A stretch of 64,000 nt of DNA from Lentzea tibetensis (lineage in GTDB: Bacteria > Actinomycetota > Actinomycetes > Mycobacteriales > Pseudonocardiaceae): NCBI RefSeq assembly GCF_007845675.1, contig NZ_VOBR01000014.1, positions 124,001 to 188,000 on the forward strand, written 5' to 3'. Within the stretch, counting starts at the first letter, position 1. The number at the start of each line of letters is the position of its first letter. Both the position numbers and the translations under genes were made by a program. The notes beneath the pieces are model-generated. The model did no database searches and had not been told where the DNA came from. It saw only the letters and a program-made list of their open reading frames with translations. This document shows positions 52,072 through 62,306 of the stretch, in pieces.

Positions 52072-53277
52072 GTGGTCGCCGTCGGCACACGTTTGCGCGC
52101 GGGTGCCGCGCTGCTCGGACCGGCGTTCGTCGCCGCGATCGCCTACGTCGATCCGGGCAACGTGGCCACCAACACGGCGGCCGGTGCGCGGTACGGGTAC
52201 CTGCTCGTGTGGGTGCTGGTCGTGGCGAACGTCATGGCAGGCCTCGTGCAGTACCTGTCCGCGAAGCTCGGCCTCGTCACCGGCAAGTCACTGCCGGAGG
52301 CCGTGCGCGACGAACTGCCGCGCCCGGTCCGGCTCGCCTACTGGGGCCAGGCCGAGGTCGTCGCGATGGCCACCGACCTCGCCGAGGTGCTCGGTGGCGC
52401 CATCGCGCTGCACCTCCTGTTCGACCTGCCCCTGCTGCTCGGCGGCCTGATCACCGGCGTCGTGTCGACCGTGCTGCTGCTCGTGCAGGACCGCGGCGGG
52501 CAACGCCCGTTCGAGCGCGTCATCACCACCCTGCTGGTCGTGATCGCCGTCGGCTTCGCGGCCGGCCTGTTCGTGGCACCACCTTCCGTGCCCTCCGTGC
52601 TCGGCGGCCTGACACCCCGCTTCGCCGACGCCGACAGCGTCCTGCTCGCCGCGGGCATGCTCGGCGCGACCGTGATGCCGCACGCGGTGTACCTGCACTC
52701 CGCTCTGGCACGTGCCCGCCACGGCCGCGCGCCTCATCTCCTGCCCACCACCAAGGTCGACGTGGTCATCGCGATGGTGCTCGCCGGCGCGGTGAACATG
52801 GCCATGCTGCTGCTGGCCGCTGCCTCGCTGCAGGGTTCGTCCGGTGTGGACACTCTGGAAGGCGCGCACGCGGCGGTCGCGTCCACCTTGGGTGGCGGGA
52901 TCGCGCTGTTGTTCGCGATCGCTTTGCTGGCTTCGGGTTTCGCGTCCACCGCGGTCGGCTGCTACGCGGGTGCCGTCGTGATGGACGGCTTGCTGCGCGT
53001 GCGGATTCCGTTGCTCGTGCGGCGGTTGGTGACGCTCGTGCCCGCTTTGGGGGTGCTGGCGCTCGGTGTCGATCCCACGTGGGCGTTGGTGCTGTCGCAG
53101 GTCGTGTTGTCGTTCGGCATCCCGTTCGCGCTCGTGCCGCTCGTGTGGCTCACCGCTCGCCGGTCCGTGATGGGTGCCTACGCGAACCGGTGCGGGGTGA
53201 CGGTGGGCGCCTCGGTCGTGGCGGTTGCCGTCGTGGTGCTGAACGTGGCGCTGATCTACCTGACCGTCAGCGGCTGA
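52072..53277 (+). CDS. mntH: NRAMP-family divalent metal transporter (MntH-like)
   Basis: 401 residues with about eleven helices; proton-coupled uptake of Mn2+ (and Fe2+). The metal site is intact: helix 1 YVDPGNVATN (DPGN) and helix 6 GATVMPHAVYLHS (MPH). GQAEVVAMATDLAEVLGGAIAL is the conserved helix 3 region. GTG at 52072. The operator-like dyad just upstream is shared with the superoxide dismutase promoter, pointing to manganese homeostasis. It converges with the Gfo/Idh gene across dispersed element copy B. Confidence 0.92.
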   Translation: MVAVGTRLRAGAALLGPAFVAAIAYVDPGNVATNTAAGARYGYLLVWVLVVANVMAGLVQYLSAKLGLVTGKSLPEAVRDELPRPVRLAYWGQAEVVAMATDLAEVLGGAIALHLLFDLPLLLGGLITGVVSTVLLLVQDRGGQRPFERVITTLLVVIAVGFAAGLFVAPPSVPSVLGGLTPRFADADSVLLAAGMLGATVMPHAVYLHSALARARHGRAPHLLPTTKVDVVIAMVLAGAVNMAMLLLAAASLQGSSGVDTLEGAHAAVASTLGGGIALLFAIALLASGFASTAVGCYAGAVVMDGLLRVRIPLLVRRLVTLVPALGVLALGVDPTWALVLSQVVLSFGIPFALVPLVWLTARRSVMGAYANRCGVTVGASVVAVAVVVLNVALIYLTVSG

Positions 53278-53281
53278 TGGG

Positions 53282-53384
53282 CGACACCATGCTCACGCAG
53301 GGGTCCTCGCCAGGGGGTCCCCTGATTTCATTCTCCCACTCGACACCGACAATTTCGGGGCGCGATGACGCAGCCTGTGGACAA
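53282..53384 (+). repeat. Dispersed element copy B with one DnaA-box sequence
   Basis: Core 53291-53351, identical to copy A over all 61 bases; 69 of 70 bases match from 53282. TGTGGACAA at 53376-53384, 25 bases past the core end as in the other copies. No second box at +18. It lies between the convergent mntH and Gfo/Idh genes. Confidence 0.85.
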
Positions 53385-53408
53385 CTACGCCCGACGCGTT
53401 CGCGCGGG

Positions 53409-54377
53409 CTACGCCACCGTCGTGTAGTCGACGCCGATCTGGTGCAGCGCGGCTTCGAGGGTGCGCATGACGGCGAGCGTGTCGTCCAGCGTCATCTCGG
53501 GGCTCTCGGTGTCCCCCGCCGTGACGCGCTCGACGACCTCGCGGATCTGGTGCGTGTAGCCGCCGTCCGCACAGGTGTGCTCGACCCCGTTCACGACGAT
53601 GCGCGTCGGGTTGTAGAACGGGTCCGCGATCTGGATGCGGCCCGCGGTGCCGACGATCTCGGCCTTCGTCTCGTACGTCGCGACGAGCGAGCAGCTCAGC
53701 AGCGCGTGCGCGCCGTGCGGGTAGCTGAGCAGCACGCCCGCGTCGGCGTCCACATCGGTCGGTGCAAGCGCGCCGACCGCGGTGACCGACTCGGGTTCGC
53801 CGAGCAGCGCGTGCGCGAGCGCCACGGGGTAGATGCCGAGGTCGAGCAGTGCGCCGCCGCCGGCTTCCTTGGCCCACAGGCGGTCCTGGGCGTCGAAGTC
53901 GTGCTGGAAGCCGAAGTCCGCGCGGATCGTGCGCACCTCGCCGATCGCGTCGTTCGCCGCGAGCGCGCGGACGTCGCGGATCAGCGGGTTGAAGCGCGTC
54001 CACATCGCTTCCATGAGGAACAGGTTCCGCGCGCGGGCCGTCGCGACCAGGTCCTCGGCCTGCGCGACGGTCAGCGTGATGGCCTTCTCGCACAGAACGT
54101 GCTTGCCCGCTTCGAGTGCGGCCTTGGCGACCTCGTGGTGCTGGCCGTGCGGCGTGGCCACGTAGACGACGTGGACGTCCGGGTCCGCGAGCAGCTCGCG
54201 GTAGTCGCCGTACGCGCGCTCGACGCCGTGCTTCGCGGCGAACTCCCGCGCTCTGGCGAGCTGCCGGGAGGACACCGCGAGCACGTTCACACCAGGCACT
54301 TTCCGCATGTCGGCGGTCACGACGTCGGCGATTCCGCCCGTGGCGACGACTCCCCAGTTCAGCACGTACGGGAGCAT
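53409..54377 (-). CDS. Gfo/Idh/MocA-family NAD(P)-dependent oxidoreductase
   Basis: 322 residues. The N-terminal Rossmann fold has NWGVVATGGIADVVTADM (a GxxxxG-type NAD site), VYVATPHGQHHEVAKAALEAGKHVLCEKAIT (core AGKHVLCEKAIT with the catalytic-loop Lys). The C-terminal alpha/beta domain has EAMWTRFNPLI and LLDLGIYPVALAHALLG. Similar to dimeric dihydrodiol dehydrogenase or glucose-fructose oxidoreductase relatives; sugar substrate unknown. ATG at 54377; divergent from yccF with 6 bases between the starts, so the promoters overlap. Confidence 0.9.
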   Translation of the reverse strand: MLPYVLNWGVVATGGIADVVTADMRKVPGVNVLAVSSRQLARAREFAAKHGVERAYGDYRELLADPDVHVVYVATPHGQHHEVAKAALEAGKHVLCEKAITLTVAQAEDLVATARARNLFLMEAMWTRFNPLIRDVRALAANDAIGEVRTIRADFGFQHDFDAQDRLWAKEAGGGALLDLGIYPVALAHALLGEPESVTAVGALAPTDVDADAGVLLSYPHGAHALLSCSLVATYETKAEIVGTAGRIQIADPFYNPTRIVVNGVEHTCADGGYTHQIREVVERVTAGDTESPEMTLDDTLAVMRTLEAALHQIGVDYTTVA

Positions 54378-54383
54378 AGGGGT

Positions 54384-54758
54384 ATGCGTCTCATCCTGAA
54401 CGTGGTCTGGCTGGTGCTCGCGGGGTTCTGGCTCGCCGTGGGCTATGCGATCGCCGGTCTCATCTGCTGCGCGCTGATCATCACGATCCCGTGGGGCATC
54501 GCGTCGTTCCGCATCGCGAACTACGCGCTCTGGCCGTTCGGCCGCACGGTCGTCGACAAGCGGGGTGCCGGTGCGGGCTCGCTGCTCGGCAACATCATCT
54601 GGATCATCTTCGCCGGGTGGTGGCTCGCGCTCTCGCACATCGTCACAGGCGTCGCGCTGTGCGTCACGATCATCGGCATCCCGCTGGGCGTCGCGAACTT
54701 CAAGCTCGTGCCGGTGTCGCTGGTGCCGCTGGGCAAGCAGATCGTCGAGGTCGTGTGA
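54384..54758 (+). CDS. YccF-family inner membrane protein
   Basis: 124 residues with four membrane helices in two similar halves. IITIPWGIASFRIANYALWPFGR and IIGIPLGVANFKLVPVSLVPLGK are the two copies of the YccF motif (cores TIPWGIASFRIANY and GIPLGVANFKLVP). Function unknown. In mycobacteria a YccF gene (Rv0870c from memory) lies between cspB and moaA2, matching the order here. A perfect terminator follows. Confidence 0.9.
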   Translation: MRLILNVVWLVLAGFWLAVGYAIAGLICCALIITIPWGIASFRIANYALWPFGRTVVDKRGAGAGSLLGNIIWIIFAGWWLALSHIVTGVALCVTIIGIPLGVANFKLVPVSLVPLGKQIVEVV

Positions 54759-54761
54759 AAA

Positions 54762-54796
54762 GTCCCCTGCGGGTGTCGGGGGCACCCGCAGGGGAC
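54762..54796 (+). terminator. Bidirectional intrinsic terminator
   Basis: GTCCCCTGCGGGTG (54762-54775) pairs perfectly with CACCCGCAGGGGAC (54783-54796) around a 7-base loop. It is placed between the convergent yccF and VOC-family genes. Confidence 0.9.
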
Positions 54797-54810
54797 CATT
54801 CGCACCGCTG

Positions 54811-55203
54811 TCAGGCTCCGTTGTCCGTCAGCTGGTGCAGGCAGAGGATGTTGCCCTCGGTGTCGCAGAACCACGCGGCCTTCTCGCTGCCCATGACCGC
54901 GATGTGGTTGACCGTCTTGAGGTCCGGCAGGTCGTAGTCCGCGAACTTGACGCCCTTGCCCTCCAGTTCGCGGATCTCGGACTCCAGGTCCGGCACCTCG
55001 AAGCTGATCACCGTGTGCTTGGTCTGCGCACCGGCTTCCGCAGGCATCAGTCCCAGCGCGTCGCCCTGACCGAGCTCGAAGATCCTGGTGCCGTCCGGAG
55101 CCGACATGACCGCCTTGAGGCCGAGCAGGTCCGCGTAGAAGTGACTCGCGCGCTCGGGGTCCGAAACGGGCAGCATCGTCGTGGTCCTGGTGGCAGTGAG
55201 CAT
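54811..55203 (-). CDS. VOC-family (glyoxalase/bleomycin-resistance fold) protein
   Basis: 130 residues, two beta-alpha-beta-beta-beta units. TTTMLPVSDPERASHFYADLLGLK (core SDPERASHFYADLLGL) opens the first, HTVISFEVPDLESEIRELEGKG the second, ending CDTEGNILCLHQL with the usual D-x-x-GN. ATG at 55203 follows a perfect GAAGGAGG ribosome-binding site; an upstream in-frame start was rejected. Could be a lyase, dioxygenase or binding protein. Confidence 0.85.
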   Translation of the reverse strand: MLTATRTTTMLPVSDPERASHFYADLLGLKAVMSAPDGTRIFELGQGDALGLMPAEAGAQTKHTVISFEVPDLESEIRELEGKGVKFADYDLPDLKTVNHIAVMGSEKAAWFCDTEGNILCLHQLTDNGA

Positions 55204-55267
55204 GGCGCCTCCTTCAACCAGATGGCCTATCGTGCGCCCCGGTCCGCGCGCTGACAAGGGTCTTTCG

Positions 55268-56884
55268 TCAGGCGTGCCTGGTGGCCGCCGCCGCCTCCAA
55301 ACTCAGCAGTCGCACGGCCTCCGCGCGCATCTCGACCTTGCGGATCTTGCCCGTGATCGTCATCGGGAACTCGTCGACGACGTGCACGTAGCGCGGGATC
55401 TTGTAGTGGGCGAGCTTGCCCGTGCAGAACGCCTTCAGCGCCTCCGCGGTCAGCGGCTCGGCGTCCGGGCGCATCCGCACCCACGCCATCAGCTCCTCGC
55501 CGTACTTGACGTCCGGAACGCCGATGACCTGCGCGTCCAGCACGTCCGGGTGCGTGTAGAGGAACTCCTCGATCTCCCGCGGGTAGATGTTCTCGCCGCC
55601 GCGGATGACCATGTCCTTGATGCGGCCGGTGATGTTGACGTAGCCCTCTTCGTCCATCACCGCGATGTCGCCGGAGTGCATCCAGCGCGCGGCGTCGATC
55701 GACTCCCGAGTCTTCTCCGGCTCGTTCCAGTAGCCCAGCATCACGGAGTAGCCGCGCGTGCACAGCTCGCCGGGCGTTCCACGTGGGACGGTGCGGCCCG
55801 TCTCCGGGTCGATCACCTTGACCTCGACGTGCGGCACGACGCGGCCGACCGTCGACACGCGCCGGTCGATGGAGTCGTCCTTGCGGGTCTGCGTGCTCAC
55901 CGGAGACGTCTCGGTCATGCCGTAGCAGATGGCCACCTCGCGCATGCCCATCCGCTCGATGACCTGCTTCATCACCTCGACCGGGCACGGCGAGCCCGCC
56001 ATGACCCCGGTGCGCAGGCTCGAGAGGTCGTAGTCGTCTGACGTGTCCAGCATGGCGATGAACATCGTCGGCACGCCGTAGAGGCTCGTGCACTTCTCCC
56101 GCGCGATCGCCTCCAGCGTCTGCGTGGCGTCGAACGCGGGCGCGGGGATGACGACGCACGCGCCGCGGCTGGTGGCCGCCAGGTTACCCATGACCATGCC
56201 GAAGCAGTGGTAGAACGGGACGGGCACGCAGATCCGGTCGTTCTCCGTGTAACCGCAGAGCTCACCGACGAAGTAGCCGTTGTTGAGGATGTTGTGGTGG
56301 CTCAGCGTCGCGCCCTTGGGGAAGCCCGTGGTGCCTGAGGTGTACTGGATGTTGATCGCCTCGTCGGCGCCGAGCTCCGGCCATTCCCTTCGCTCCGAAG
56401 GCTTCTGCAGATCCGTCCACTCAGGACTGTCGAAGAGGATCGTGTTGCGCAGGTCCGGGCAGTCGGGCCTGACCTGGTCGATCATGGCCGCGTAGTCGGA
56501 GGTCTTGAACTCGCGCGCGGCGATCAGCGTGTGGATGCCCGCCTGGTTGATCACGTACTCCAGCTCGTGCACCCGGTACGCCGGGTTCACGTTGACCATG
56601 ATCGCGCCGATCTTGGCGGTCGCGTACTGGACGAAGTACCACTCCGCGCGGTTCGGCGACCAGATGCCGACGCGATCTCCCACCCGGACACCGAGGTTCA
56701 GCAGGCCCTGCGCGAGCGCGTCGACCTCTCGCGCGACCTCGCGGTAGGTCCATCGGCGGCCGGTGGCGTACTCGACCAACGCCTCGCGGTCGCCGAACGC
56801 GGCGACGGTGCGGTCGAAGTTCTCGCCGATCGTGTCGCCCAGCAGCGGAACGTCCGAAGTGCCAGATGAGTAGCTGACGGTCAT
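55268..56884 (-). CDS. Acyl-CoA synthetase (AMP-forming, FadD-like)
   Basis: 538 residues. Adenylate-forming enzyme: P-loop-like [16 protein letters not shown] (motif A3), [10 protein letters not shown] (A5), [40 protein letters not shown] (cores [12 protein letters not shown] and [16 protein letters not shown]), and the catalytic Lys in [14 protein letters not shown]. Probably activates fatty or aromatic acids to CoA esters. ATG at 56884 ([11 protein letters not shown]) is preferred; ATG 18 bases upstream is possible. It has no beta-oxidation partners nearby. Confidence 0.92.
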   Translation of the reverse strand: MTVSYSSGTSDVPLLGDTIGENFDRTVAAFGDREALVEYATGRRWTYREVAREVDALAQGLLNLGVRVGDRVGIWSPNRAEWYFVQYATAKIGAIMVNVNPAYRVHELEYVINQAGIHTLIAAREFKTSDYAAMIDQVRPDCPDLRNTILFDSPEWTDLQKPSERREWPELGADEAINIQYTSGTTGFPKGATLSHHNILNNGYFVGELCGYTENDRICVPVPFYHCFGMVMGNLAATSRGACVVIPAPAFDATQTLEAIAREKCTSLYGVPTMFIAMLDTSDDYDLSSLRTGVMAGSPCPVEVMKQVIERMGMREVAICYGMTETSPVSTQTRKDDSIDRRVSTVGRVVPHVEVKVIDPETGRTVPRGTPGELCTRGYSVMLGYWNEPEKTRESIDAARWMHSGDIAVMDEEGYVNITGRIKDMVIRGGENIYPREIEEFLYTHPDVLDAQVIGVPDVKYGEELMAWVRMRPDAEPLTAEALKAFCTGKLAHYKIPRYVHVVDEFPMTITGKIRKVEMRAEAVRLLSLEAAAATRHA

Positions 56885-56960
56885 GCCACTCAACGTAGGC
56901 ACGCCGAGTGCGAATGTCTCCCCATACTTCTCCCAGAAAACCTGGCCGGGTTTCGGCCTG

Positions 56961-57533
56961 TCATCGCTCCGGGGCGGCCGTCGACCGCCACAGCGCGCGG
57001 GCGATCGTGCGCCCGTCGCCCGCCTCCGGTTCGTAGCGCTCGGGGTACCCGGACCGCTGGACCTCCTGGCACACCTCGCCGACCGGCGGCGACGTCCACG
57101 AGTCGTCCGGGTAGAGCTGCACCATCTCCTCGAGGAAGGCGTCCGTCGCCCACACCGGGTCCGTGCGCTCCTCGAAGGTGCCCCACGAGTTGATCTGCTG
57201 GAACAGGCCGACGCTGCTGCCGTGGCCGTGGTCGAGGTTGCGGACGTAGGTCTCGACGATCGCGGTCGTGATCGCGATCGTCGCCGCGTGCTCCGGCAGG
57301 CCGCGGAACTCGACCGTGAGCACGACGGCTCTGGCGCAGGCGACGGTCGCGGGTCTCAGGTGCGTGCGCATGAGACCCGTCATCCGCTCGGCGAGCTGCT
57401 CCACGAGCACCTCGTCGTCGGGAGTCGCGAAGGCTGGGCAGCCGAGGTCGGCACCCGCGTCCGCACCGGTCGAGGTGAGGCCGGTGCCGGCAATGGCGAT
57501 GGCGAGCACCAGCGCGGCGATCCTGATCCTCAT
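56961..57533 (-). CDS. Secreted lysozyme/transglycosylase-like protein
   Basis: 190 residues. Signal peptide [19 protein letters not shown] with probable cleavage near ADA-GAD. Then a region typical of actinobacterial lytic transglycosylase-like modules: [51 protein letters not shown] (core [11 protein letters not shown]), [18 protein letters not shown]. Full modules have a catalytic Glu in the helix before [14 protein letters not shown] holds a Glu in that place. Probably acts on peptidoglycan. ATG at 57533. Confidence 0.75.
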   Translation of the reverse strand: MRIRIAALVLAIAIAGTGLTSTGADAGADLGCPAFATPDDEVLVEQLAERMTGLMRTHLRPATVACARAVVLTVEFRGLPEHAATIAITTAIVETYVRNLDHGHGSSVGLFQQINSWGTFEERTDPVWATDAFLEEMVQLYPDDSWTSPPVGEVCQEVQRSGYPERYEPEAGDGRTIARALWRSTAAPER

Positions 57534-57593
57534 TCGGTGGAAGGTGCCAGTGCCGTCGCCGCGGCGCACGGCGAGTCACCCCAACGGTGCCGC

Positions 57594-58391
57594 TCAGTAC
57601 GGCAGCGGGACGACCAGGCAGGGACCGCCGCTGTACAGGCCCGCGTCGATGGCGAGGACCTTGTCGTCGGCGTACCGGAACGGCCCGTCGATCTCCTCGG
57701 GCGGGAGACCGACCTGGTCGGCGATGACGCTGTGGCCGTGCACGATGGAACTCCCGCCGAGCACGTCCAGCAGCTCCTCGGCGACGTCACCGCCCTGCGG
57801 CCCGCGGAAGGCGTACCGCGTGGTCATCTTGCGCCAGCACTCCCACCAGTTGCCGAGGTCGTCGTCCTTCAGCACGCCCTCGACCGCCGTGTTGACCTCG
57901 TCGATCGACTGACCCCACTCGAGGTACGCCGTCGTGTCCGAGTGCATCAGCAGGTGGTCGTCCACCAGCTTCAGCACGGGACGCGTCGTCAGCCACTCGA
58001 TGTGCTTGTCCGTCAGCCTGTCCTGGTCGCTGCGCAGCCCGCCGTTGAGCAACCAGCTCCGCGCGAACGACCGCGGGCCGGGACTCTCCGGCACCTGCGT
58101 GTCGCCGAACCGGTGCATGCCCAGCAGCAGCACCTCGTGGTTGCCGATCAGCGAGTCGACCGTGCCGCCCGCCTCACGCGCCTCTTCGCCGAGGCGCATG
58201 ACCAGCTCGATCACGCCGACGCCGTCCGGGCCCCGGTCCACGAAGTCACCGAGGAACCACAGCTCAGCCGTGCCACCGCACCACGACCCCTCCGAGTCGA
58301 TGAGGTTCGCGTTGTGCAGGGCCCTGGCCAGCTCGGCCAGGTGCCCATGCACATCTCCCACGACGTGCAGCGGGCGTCGATCGGTGTCCAC
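57594..58391 (-). CDS. Metallophosphoesterase (Ser/Thr phosphatase-like)
   Basis: 265 residues with all five metal-site motifs of calcineurin-like phosphoesterases: GDVHGHL, GDFVDRGPDG, GNHEVL, the MHSD His and IVHGHSV. This order and spacing resemble bacterial PPP-type phosphatases and diadenosine tetraphosphatases. Soluble. ATG at 58391. It lies between the lysozyme-like and HAD genes on the same strand. Confidence 0.9.
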   Translation of the reverse strand: MDTDRRPLHVVGDVHGHLAELARALHNANLIDSEGSWCGGTAELWFLGDFVDRGPDGVGVIELVMRLGEEAREAGGTVDSLIGNHEVLLLGMHRFGDTQVPESPGPRSFARSWLLNGGLRSDQDRLTDKHIEWLTTRPVLKLVDDHLLMHSDTTAYLEWGQSIDEVNTAVEGVLKDDDLGNWWECWRKMTTRYAFRGPQGGDVAEELLDVLGGSSIVHGHSVIADQVGLPPEEIDGPFRYADDKVLAIDAGLYSGGPCLVVPLPY

Positions 58392-58475
58392 GGACGCGAC
58401 GATAAGCGATCGGGACCGCTTCGGTGCGTCCGCTTCCCAGGGCCCACGCTGTGAGACCGGTCGTGTACTCCCTGA

Positions 58476-59264
58476 TCAGGGGCCGAACGGCTTGGCCGCG
58501 TGGCCGACCAGATCCGCGATCGAGTCGATCACGCGGGTCGGGCGGTACGGGTACATCTCGGCCGTGGAGGCCGCGGAGATGCCGGAGAGCACGAGGATGG
58601 TCTGCAGGCCCGCTTCCAGGCCGGCGCGGACGTCGGTGTCCATGCGGTCGCCGATCATCAACGCCTGCGCGGAGTGCGAGCCCAGCGCGCGCAGCGCGGA
58701 ACGCATCATCAGCGGGTTCGGCTTGCCGACGAAGTAGGGCTCGCGGCCGGTCGCCTGGGAGATGAGCGCGGCCACGGCGCCGGTCGCCGGAAGGGAGCCC
58801 TCACGTGAGGGGCCGGTGGCGTCGGGGTTGGTCGCGATGAACTTCGCGCCCTCCTCGACCAGCCGGATGGCCTTGGTGATCGCGGTGAAGCTGTAGGTGC
58901 GGGTCTCGCCGAGCACCACGTAGTCGGGGTCGCGGTCGGTCAGGACGTAGCCGATCTCGTGCAGCGCGGTCGTCAGGCCCGCCTCGCCGATCACGAACGC
59001 CGAGCCGTTCGGGCGCTGGGAGTCCAGGAACCTGGCGGTCGCGAGTGCCGAGGTCCAGATCGACGACTCGGGGATGTCCAGGCCCGTGCGCTGCAGCCGG
59101 GCACGGAGGTCGCGCGGGGTGTAGATCGAGTTGTTGGTGAGCACCAGGAACGGGGTGTCCGCCGCCCGCAGTTCCGCGACGAACTCGTCGGCGCCGGGGA
59201 TCAGGTGCTCCTCGTGCACCAGAACGCCGTCCATGTCCATGAGGTAGTGCCACTGCTCCGCCAT
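58476..59264 (-). CDS. HAD-IIA family phosphatase (NagD-like)
   Basis: 262 residues. DMDGVLVHEEHLIPGADEF (motif I), LVLTNNSIYTPRDL (motif II), FVGKPNPLMMRSAL (motif III Lys) and MIGDRMDTDVRAGLEAGLQTILVLSG (motif IV, core GDRMDTDVRAG), with the C2 cap between motifs II and III. Related to NagD, 4-nitrophenyl phosphatase and phosphoglycolate phosphatase. The start, ATG at 59264, lies 10 bases past the MarR stop on the same strand, so the two may be co-transcribed. Confidence 0.92.
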   Translation of the reverse strand: MAEQWHYLMDMDGVLVHEEHLIPGADEFVAELRAADTPFLVLTNNSIYTPRDLRARLQRTGLDIPESSIWTSALATARFLDSQRPNGSAFVIGEAGLTTALHEIGYVLTDRDPDYVVLGETRTYSFTAITKAIRLVEEGAKFIATNPDATGPSREGSLPATGAVAALISQATGREPYFVGKPNPLMMRSALRALGSHSAQALMIGDRMDTDVRAGLEAGLQTILVLSGISAASTAEMYPYRPTRVIDSIADLVGHAAKPFGP

Positions 59265-59274
59265 GGAGCAAGTA

Positions 59275-59739
59275 TCAACGCTCGATCACACGCCTGCGGA
59301 ACGTGTCGATCTGCAGGCGGTGGTAGCGGTCGAGCACCTCGCGCTCCTCGGGGGTGAAGTGCTCGAGCACCTCGATGGTCGTCGCGCGGGCGCCTTCGAA
59401 GAGGTGCATGAACTTCTCTATGTCCGCGGGGACGATCTCGACGAGCACCTTGCGGCGGTCGTGCGGGTCGCGGACCCGGCGCACGAAGCCGCCGCGTTCC
59501 AGGCGGTCGATCACGCCGGTCACAGCACCCGTGGACAGGCCGGAGAGCTCGGCGATGCGGCCCGCGGTCACCGGGCCCTCGGCGCGCGCGACCAGGTCGA
59601 GGCACTTCTCGTCGGTCGCGGACAGGCCCATCTGCTCGGCGATGCGCGAGTGGAACATGACGGTCAACGCACTGAGCTCGCGCATGTACCAGGTGAAACG
59701 CTCCAGCACGTCCGGTGGGACCTCGTTAGCACGTTCCAT
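59275..59739 (-). CDS. MarR-family regulator
   Basis: About 154 residues. HTH LSATDEKCLDLVARAEGPVTAGRIAELSGLSTGAVTGVIDRLERGGFV (recognition helix LSTGAVTGVIDRLERGG) and wing RRVRDPHDRRKVLVEIV. ATG at 59739 (MERANEVPP) is chosen because the dyads at 59738-59761 would otherwise fall in the coding part; ATG codons at 59748 and 59757 are in frame. It is divergent from moaA. Probably autoregulated. Confidence 0.88.
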   Translation of the reverse strand: MERANEVPPDVLERFTWYMRELSALTVMFHSRIAEQMGLSATDEKCLDLVARAEGPVTAGRIAELSGLSTGAVTGVIDRLERGGFVRRVRDPHDRRKVLVEIVPADIEKFMHLFEGARATTIEVLEHFTPEEREVLDRYHRLQIDTFRRRVIER

Positions 59740-59761
59740 GTTAAACATCTTAGCCACTAAG
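59738..59761. promoter_or_regulatory. Two adjacent dyads at the MarR promoter
   Basis: ATGTTAAACAT (59738-59748, arms ATGTT/AACAT) and CTTAGCCACTAAG (59749-59761, arms CTTAG/CTAAG). They directly abut and sit on or just before the marR start. They are likely self-regulatory sites and could also affect moaA. Confidence 0.55.
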
Positions 59762-59852
59762 AGACCTCGTTGTGGGATGAGCCAATCGTCACGCCGCGGT
59801 ATGGCCTATTTGTAGCGACACCCACAAGAGTTCGGGGATTACCCTGGCATGG

Positions 59853-60911
59853 GTGACAGCAGTGGATCTGGGCCTACCCGTCGTGCGGGGCACCCCCGAT
59901 GTGACCGCCCGGCCGGACTCCCCCCTGCTGGTCGACCGCTTCGGCAGGGTCGCCACGGACCTCCGCGTCTCGCTGACCGACCGGTGCAACCTCAGGTGCA
60001 CGTACTGCATGCCCGCCGAGGGGCTCGACTGGCTGCCGAAGTCCGACCAGCTCACCGACGAGGAGCTCGTCCGGCTGATGCGGATCGCCGTCACCGGGCT
60101 CGGGGTCACCGACATCCGCTTCACCGGCGGCGAGCCGTTGCTGCGCAAGGGGCTCGAGCACGTGATCGCGGCGACCGCCGAGCTGCACCCGAGGCCGCGG
60201 ATGTCCATGACCACCAACGGCATCGGCCTCGACCGGCGGGCCGCCGGGCTGAAGGAGGCCGGGCTCAACCGGATCAACGTCTCGCTCGACACGCTCGACC
60301 CCGCCCGCTTCCGCACGCTCACCAGGCGCGACCGGATCTCCGACGTGTTCGCCGGGTTGCGCGGCGCCCGCGAGGCCGGGCTGACCCCGGTGAAGGTCAA
60401 CTCGGTGCTGCTGCGCGGGCAGAACGAGGACGAGGCCGTCCCGCTGCTGAAGTTCTGCGTGGAGAACGGCTACCAGCTGCGGTTCATCGAGCAGATGCCG
60501 CTCGACCCGCAGCACGGCTGGACCCGCACGAACATGGTCACCGCCGCCGAGATCCTCACCGAGCTGGGCACGGCGTTCACGCTCACGCCCGAGGAGGCGC
60601 CGCGCGGTGGCGCGCCCGCCGAGCGGTGGCTGGTCGACGGCGGGCCCGCGGTCGTCGGCGTGATCGCGTCGGTCACCAGGCCCTTCTGCGCCGCGTGCGA
60701 CCGCACCCGGCTGACGTCGGACGGCCAGGTGCGAAACTGCCTCTTCAGCCAGTCGGAGACGGACCTGCGCGGTGCGCTGCGCGCGGGCGCCTCGGACGAC
60801 GAGGTCGCGGATCTGTGGCGCGGCAACTCGTGGGCCAAGGCGGCGGGACACGGCATCAACGACGCCGGGTTCCACCAGCCCGACCGGCCCATGAGCGCGA
60901 TCGGAGGATGA
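59853..60911 (+). CDS. moaA: GTP 3',8-cyclase MoaA
   Basis: 352 residues, radical SAM enzyme of molybdenum cofactor synthesis (first step, with MoaC). N-terminal cluster motif DRCNLRCTYCMPAEGL (CxxxCxxC), SAM-binding FTGGEPLLRKGL, substrate region SLDTLDP, C-terminal second cluster FCAACDRTRLTSDGQVRNCLF (cores CAACDRTRL and GQVRNCL), and the double-Gly end AIGG needed for activity. GTG at 59853. It overlaps no neighbour, but moaD starts 1 base after its stop. Confidence 0.97.
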   Translation: MTAVDLGLPVVRGTPDVTARPDSPLLVDRFGRVATDLRVSLTDRCNLRCTYCMPAEGLDWLPKSDQLTDEELVRLMRIAVTGLGVTDIRFTGGEPLLRKGLEHVIAATAELHPRPRMSMTTNGIGLDRRAAGLKEAGLNRINVSLDTLDPARFRTLTRRDRISDVFAGLRGAREAGLTPVKVNSVLLRGQNEDEAVPLLKFCVENGYQLRFIEQMPLDPQHGWTRTNMVTAAEILTELGTAFTLTPEEAPRGGAPAERWLVDGGPAVVGVIASVTRPFCAACDRTRLTSDGQVRNCLFSQSETDLRGALRAGASDDEVADLWRGNSWAKAAGHGINDAGFHQPDRPMSAIGG

Positions 60912-60912
60912 A

Positions 60913-61158
60913 GTGAAGGTTCGCTACTTCGCGGGTGCCCGCGCGGCCACCGGCACGGCCTACGAGGACATCGAGCTGACCGGTGAGCCGACCGTGGCCG
61001 ACGTGCTCGCGCTCGTCGGCGAGCGCCATGGCGACAAGCTGGGCCGCGTGCTCGCGGCGTCCAGCTTCCTGCTCGACGGGGTCGCCGTCCGCGACCGCCA
61101 CGCCCGCGTGCACGCGGGCGCCGAACTGGACGTGCTGCCGCCCTTCGCCGGCGGCTGA
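60913..61158 (+). CDS. moaD: Molybdopterin synthase small subunit MoaD
   Basis: 81 residues, ubiquitin-like sulfur carrier. MKVRYFAGARAATG at the start and VLPPFAGG at the end: the C-terminal Gly-Gly is the site of adenylation and thiocarboxylation. GTG at 60913 is 1 base past the moaA stop. Its partner MoaE is encoded at 63080-63505 on the other strand. Confidence 0.95.
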   Translation: MKVRYFAGARAATGTAYEDIELTGEPTVADVLALVGERHGDKLGRVLAASSFLLDGVAVRDRHARVHAGAELDVLPPFAGG

Positions 61159-62227
<1,069 letters not shown>

Positions 62228-62254
62228 TCTGAGCAGTTGAGCAGGAGCTAGACC

Positions 62255-62293
62255 TAGGGCCCTCACCGCGTCCCCCCGGCGGTGGGGGCCCTA
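62255..62293 (+). terminator. Intrinsic terminator of rpf
   Basis: TAGGGCCCTCACCGC (62255-62269) pairs with GCGGTGGGGGCCCTA (62279-62293), with one T-G pair, around a 9-base loop. Confidence 0.9.
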
Positions 62294-62306
62294 CCTGTCT
62301 CGCGGT

